IMG/VR virus record: IMGVR_UViG_3300039159_000815
Coordinates: 1 to 43,705 of that record
Strand: one strand, 5' to 3'
Source: a virus
Length of the DNA: 43,705 nt
Shown: piece by piece, positions 40,427-43,705 of the stretch
Position numbering within the stretch: position 1 is the first letter of the stretch
Layout of the letters: the number at the start of each line of letters is the position of its first letter
Program-made: the position numbers and the translations under genes
Notes under the pieces: generated by a model
The model's database searches: none
Seen by the model: only the letters and a program-made list of their open reading frames with translations
Told to the model about the DNA's origin: nothing

Positions 40427-41107
40427 ATGACCAACCACCACACACTCGCCGACCGCTTGCGCGCCCGCGCCGATCAGCTGGGCCTGGCACCGGCCCACGT
40501 CGCAGAAATGGCCGGGGTCAATCGCTCCTTCGTCTATGACATCCTGCGCGGGCGATCCGTGCGCCCCGGCATCGACCGGCTGGCCGATGTCGCCCGGGTG
40601 TTGAAGGTGGATCGCGATTGGCTGATCCACGGCATCGGCGAGGTCGAAGGCGCGTCACCCTTCATCGACAATCCCGACGATACCTTTGTGGCGATTGCCC
40701 ATGCCAGTCCCCGCCCAGCGATGGGCGGCGGGGCCGTGGTGAGCGATGAGGATGGCGACACGCCCGGCCGGGCCTATCACTTCCGCCGCTCGTGGATAAA
40801 GGACAGCCTCAAGGCCAGCCCGTCTCAGCTGCGCATCATGCATGTCGCGGGTGACAGCATGGCACCGACCCTGCTTGACGGCGATACCGTGCTGGTCGAC
40901 ATGACCCGCCGCACGCCAAATCCGCCTGGGATCTTCGTGGTGCATGACGGCATGGGGCTGGTGGCCAAACGGCTCGAGCATATTCCCAACAGCGATCCGC
41001 TTGCCGTGCGCATCATATCTGACAACCCCCTCTACAGACCCTATGAAGGCACGGCAGAGGAGATCAATATCATCGGGCGTATTCGCTGGTTTGCGCGGGA
41101 AATGTGA
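40427..41107 (+). CDS. LexA/cI-type phage repressor (XRE HTH + S24 peptidase)
   Basis: A 226-aa repressor starting MTNHHTLADRLRARADQLG. Residues 6-65 are an XRE helix-turn-helix (APAHVAEMAGVNRSFVYDILRG). Residues about 115-225 are an S24 domain with catalytic S144 (AGDSMAPTLLDGDTVLV) and K181 (GLVAKRLE), so RecA-stimulated autocleavage and SOS induction are likely. The linker has no clear Ala-Gly bond, so the cleavage site is uncertain. It is transcribed away from the early genes across a shared promoter region. A hairpin follows its stop. Confidence 0.9.
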   Translation: MTNHHTLADRLRARADQLGLAPAHVAEMAGVNRSFVYDILRGRSVRPGIDRLADVARVLKVDRDWLIHGIGEVEGASPFIDNPDDTFVAIAHASPRPAMGGGAVVSDEDGDTPGRAYHFRRSWIKDSLKASPSQLRIMHVAGDSMAPTLLDGDTVLVDMTRRTPNPPGIFVVHDGMGLVAKRLEHIPNSDPLAVRIISDNPLYRPYEGTAEEINIIGRIRWFAREM

Positions 41108-41425
41108 GCGTTCGGCTGAAACTGAAAAGCGCCCGAGAGGGTACTCTCCGGGCGCACTTGTTCCATGATCAGATAGAACGTCAAGGGGGGCAGGTATGTC
41201 AAGTCGAATTCCGCATCAGATTCAGTAGGATGCAGGCTATCGGACTTCGAACGTTCTAAGGCAAATTTCATGGTATCATTAGCTGTCAATTCACCACGGA
41301 CCCGGTCAGTATTGTCGGTTGAATCTCGCGGTACGGTCGCGAAATGTAGATGTCCAGACGGGGGCTGGTCCGCCGTGTCGGGGGCGACATGTCCCTCCGA
41401 CAGAATGATGGCGATCAGGAGTGCG
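41108..41425. other. Gene-free spacer after the repressor
   Basis: About 320 bp, less GC-rich than the genes beside it. The start holds a terminator-like hairpin. A minus-strand open frame with a hydrophobic N-terminus crosses the whole region but overlaps both the repressor end and the helicase start, and is not accepted as a gene. The helicase promoter should be here; none was placed. Confidence 0.45.
41129..41155 (+). terminator. Terminator-like hairpin after the repressor
   Basis: GCGCCCGAGAG and CTCTCCGGGCGC pair with one bulged base around GGTA, 21 bp after the repressor stop. The following sequence is ACTTGTT rather than a T-run, so termination would be moderate. Confidence 0.55.
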
Positions 41426-43705
41426 ATGGACAAAGACCGAAAACCAAACGGCATGCGAGAGGCACCCGCGACCTTCGTCGCAGCGACGGATCAGCGCCAT
41501 GAAGTGCTGGCCGGTCTGGTCGAACGGGTGACCTTCCACAGCACCGAGACCGGGTTCTGCGTTCTTCGTGTCAAGGCGCGCGGGCATCGGGATCTTGTCA
41601 CAACCATCGGTCATGCCGCGATGGTCTCGGCGGGAGAATGGATCACCGCCTCGGGCACATGGCTCAACGACCGCAACCATGGCCTGCAGTTCAAAGCGCA
41701 TTTCCTGAAGACCTCGGCCCCCTCCACGATCGAGGGTATCGAAAAGTACCTCGGCTCCGGCATGATCCGTGGGATCGGCCCGACCTATGCCAAGCGCATG
41801 GTCCGGCTGTTCGGCAAGGACGTCTTCGACATCATCGAGGCGGCGCCGGAGCGTCTGCGTGAGGTCGAGGGGATCGGACCGATGCGGGCCGCGAAAATCA
41901 CCTCCGCCTGGGCGGACCAGAAGGTCATCCGCGAAATCATGGTGTTCCTGCATGAACACGGCGTCGGAACCGCGCGCGCCGTGCGGATCTTCAAGACCTA
42001 TGGCACGGACGCCATTCAGGTGATGAGCGAGAACCCGTACCGCTTGGCGCGCGATATACGCGGGATTGGGTTCCGAACAGCCGACCTCATAGCCGAAAAG
42101 CTCGGGATCGCAAAGACCGCGATGATCCGCGTTCGTGCGGGCATTTCCTATGCGCTGACCGAGGCAATGGGAAATGGCCATTGCGGGTTGCCGAAGGTGG
42201 AACTGGTCCCACTCGCCATCAAACTGCTCGAGGTGCCGGACAGCCTGATCGATACGGCCATCGGGCTGGAGATGGCCGAAGCCACGGTCACCGCGGATAC
42301 GGTCGCCGGAACAACCTGCATCTTCCTGACCGGGCTCTATCATGCGGAGCAAGGCATTGCCGACCGATTGCGGCGACTGATCGCAGGGCCCCTCCCCTGG
42401 CCGGAAATCGACGCCGACAAGGCGCTGCCTTGGATAGAGACCAAAACCGGCCTCACCCTTGCGGCCAGTCAGGCCGAGGCCATTCGTTTGGCGCTGCGTT
42501 CCAAGGCGCTCGTCATCACGGGCGGTCCCGGCGTCGGCAAGACCACGATCGTAAACTCCATCCTGCGCATTCTGGCAGCCAAGGCGGTCAAGCTGCTGCT
42601 TTGCGCCCCGACCGGCCGGGCCGCCAAACGGATGACCGAGGCCACCGGCATGGAGGCCAAGACGATCCACCGTCTTCTGGAATTCGATCCCAAGGCCTTC
42701 GGCTTCAAGCGGGGCGAGGAGAACCCGCTCGACTGCGATCTTCTGGTCATCGACGAGAGCTCCATGGTCGATGTGTTGCTGATGCAATCCCTGCTGAAGG
42801 CAGTTCCGGATCATGCCGCCATCCTGATCGTGGGCGACATCGACCAGTTGCCCTCGGTCGGCCCGGGTCAGGTTCTGGCTGATATCATTGGCTCCGGCGC
42901 GGTGCCGGTGGTGCGGCTGACGGAGGTTTTCCGTCAGGCCGCTCAAAGCCGCATCATCACCAGCGCACACAGGATCAACCAAGGACAGATTCCCGACCTT
43001 GCGAAGCCTGAAGGAGAGACGGATTTCTACTTCGTGGCGGCTGATGAGCCCGAACAAGCCGTCGAGCGTATCATCACCCTCGTCAAATCGCGTATCCCGC
43101 GCCGCTTCGGCCTTGATCCGATCCGCGATATTCAGGTGCTCTGCCCGATGAACCGGGGCGGTGTCGGCGCGAGGTCTCTGAACGTGGCACTGCAGGCGGC
43201 GCTAAACCCCTCCGGCGACAACAAGATCGAACGGTTCGGCTCGACCTTCGCGCCCGGCGACAAGGTGATGCAGATCGAGAACGACTACGACAAAGAGGTC
43301 TACAACGGCGATATCGGCTATGTCGAAAGCCTCGACTTGGCCGAGGGCGAACTAGCGGTCAGCTTTGACGGCCGCTTGGTCACGTACATGTTTGGCGAAC
43401 TCGATACCCTTGTGCCAGCCTATGCCGCCACGATTCACAAAAGTCAGGGATCGGAATACCCCGCCGTGGTCATCCCTGTCATGACCCAGCACTTCACCAT
43501 GCTGCAGCGCAACCTGCTTTACACTGGCGTCACCCGCGGGAAGAAGCTGGTCGTTCTGGTCGGGCAGAAGAAGGCCATTGCGATCGCGGTCAAAAATGTC
43601 TCCGGGCGGCGGCTCTGTTGCATAAATCAGCCTAAGGTCGAGTTTCCCCTTCCCGTGAACGGACTCATCCAACGCGTTGAGTTTGCGGCGTTCCAAGTGC
43701 CGTAA
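41426..43705 (+). CDS. RecD2-like SF1B DNA helicase, 3' end altered by insertion
   Basis: A 759-aa protein from MDKDRKPNGM (AGGAG ahead). Domain order as in RecD2: N-terminal OB-like region, helix-hairpin-helix repeats (MIRGIGPTYAKRMV, VEGIGPMRAAKI), SF1 helicase core with Walker A GGPGVGKTT, Walker B VIDESSMVD, VGDIDQLPSVGPG and motif AATIHKSQGSEY. It unwinds 5'-3' in repair and recombination. Up to NVSGRR the sequence is family-like; the last about 30 residues (CCINQPKVEFPLPVNG onward) are unlike the family. They are encoded by DNA resembling an IS end (43611-43705), so the natural C-terminus has been lost. It may be a host gene at the phage border. Confidence 0.85.
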   Translation: MDKDRKPNGMREAPATFVAATDQRHEVLAGLVERVTFHSTETGFCVLRVKARGHRDLVTTIGHAAMVSAGEWITASGTWLNDRNHGLQFKAHFLKTSAPSTIEGIEKYLGSGMIRGIGPTYAKRMVRLFGKDVFDIIEAAPERLREVEGIGPMRAAKITSAWADQKVIREIMVFLHEHGVGTARAVRIFKTYGTDAIQVMSENPYRLARDIRGIGFRTADLIAEKLGIAKTAMIRVRAGISYALTEAMGNGHCGLPKVELVPLAIKLLEVPDSLIDTAIGLEMAEATVTADTVAGTTCIFLTGLYHAEQGIADRLRRLIAGPLPWPEIDADKALPWIETKTGLTLAASQAEAIRLALRSKALVITGGPGVGKTTIVNSILRILAAKAVKLLLCAPTGRAAKRMTEATGMEAKTIHRLLEFDPKAFGFKRGEENPLDCDLLVIDESSMVDVLLMQSLLKAVPDHAAILIVGDIDQLPSVGPGQVLADIIGSGAVPVVRLTEVFRQAAQSRIITSAHRINQGQIPDLAKPEGETDFYFVAADEPEQAVERIITLVKSRIPRRFGLDPIRDIQVLCPMNRGGVGARSLNVALQAALNPSGDNKIERFGSTFAPGDKVMQIENDYDKEVYNGDIGYVESLDLAEGELAVSFDGRLVTYMFGELDTLVPAYAATIHKSQGSEYPAVVIPVMTQHFTMLQRNLLYTGVTRGKKLVVLVGQKKAIAIAVKNVSGRRLCCINQPKVEFPLPVNGLIQRVEFAAFQVP
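43611..43705. mobile_element. Partial insertion-sequence end (IS5/IS903-like)
   Basis: GGCTCTGTTGCATAAATCAG at 43611-43630 closely resembles the terminal inverted repeat of IS903-group IS5 elements (GGCTTTGTTGAATAAATC). The helicase reading frame loses family likeness exactly here. Only about 95 bp are inside the window; transposase, the other end and a target duplication are not visible, so the family assignment is tentative. Confidence 0.6.

Noticed and set aside
41041-41454. Minus-strand 137-codon frame with a signal-peptide-like start (MPFGFRSLSIALLIAIILSEG)
   Set aside because: It overlaps the helicase start and the end of the repressor gene, has no clear ribosome binding site, and nothing after the hydrophobic start resembles a known protein.
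41306-43057. Minus-strand 583-codon open frame
   Set aside because: Antisense to the helicase core, whose motifs are unmistakable; no domain is recognisable in this frame.
1-43705. Integrase gene and att site pair
   Set aside because: No tyrosine or serine recombinase was found in any frame, and no convincing long direct repeat at the two ends; the integration module may lie outside the window or be absent.
1-43705. tRNA, rRNA, CRISPR array, riboswitch
   Set aside because: No tRNA-like cloverleaf with a T-loop motif, no regularly spaced identical repeats with unique spacers, and no known riboswitch core was recognised by eye.

Overview
The window is most of a temperate siphovirus genome (prophage or phage contig) from a high-GC alphaproteobacterium, most likely Rhodobacteraceae. 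Evidence: GC-rich codon use; tail-tip genes that match the Rhodobacter gene transfer agent (GTA) set (DUF2460, DUF2163, NlpC/P60, giant TIM-barrel tail protein); and small DUF families common in Rhodobacteraceae prophages. No rRNA, tRNA, CRISPR array or integrase was found, and I could not define an attachment site.

Layout. 1-13713 (minus strand): tail and lysis genes. In transcription order these are tail terminator, tail tube, two tail-assembly chaperone frames joined by a probable -1 frameshift, tape measure, DUF2460, a four-gene lysis cassette, DUF2163, NlpC/P60, TIM-barrel tail-tip protein and DUF2793 fibre. 13714-14843: an insertion carrying one plus-strand membrane protein gene (a likely moron). 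14844-22605 (minus): lambda-type packaging and head genes: terminase small and large subunits, gpW-like joiner, portal, ClpP-like protease/scaffold, decoration protein, capsid E and head-tail completion proteins. The head is therefore lambda-like and the tail GTA-like.

22627-24873: a plus-strand run of six small accessory genes. Its two leaders carry nearly identical palindromes, and a terminator hairpin closes it. 24874-28142 (minus): a modification operon with a ParB/N6-adenine methyltransferase fusion, a C5-cytosine methyltransferase whose alternative frame is also open along its whole length, a DUF7220 membrane protein and a DUF2786-like protein. 28143-28595: gene-free, with iteron-like TGGACTCCGG repeats. 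28596-29768 (minus): DUF6362, a 66-aa protein and a RuvC-like resolvase. 29769-30238: gene-free, with three CAGTTTYGG/CCRAAACTG stem-loops.

30239-39418 (minus): the early replication/recombination operon, mostly with stop/start overlaps. It holds an excisionase/AlpA-like HTH protein, three unknown proteins, another small protein, a Sak4-like ATPase, a possible ssDNA-binding partner, a DEAH helicase, a zinc-finger protein, a Cas4-like Fe-S nuclease and a primase-helicase. 39634-41107: the lysogeny switch, with a divergent LexA/cI-type repressor and an unknown regulator sharing a 109-bp promoter/operator region. 41426-43705: a RecD2-like helicase whose 3' end is replaced by what looks like an IS5/IS903-type insertion-sequence end.

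All functions are inferred by reading the sequence; no database search was run.
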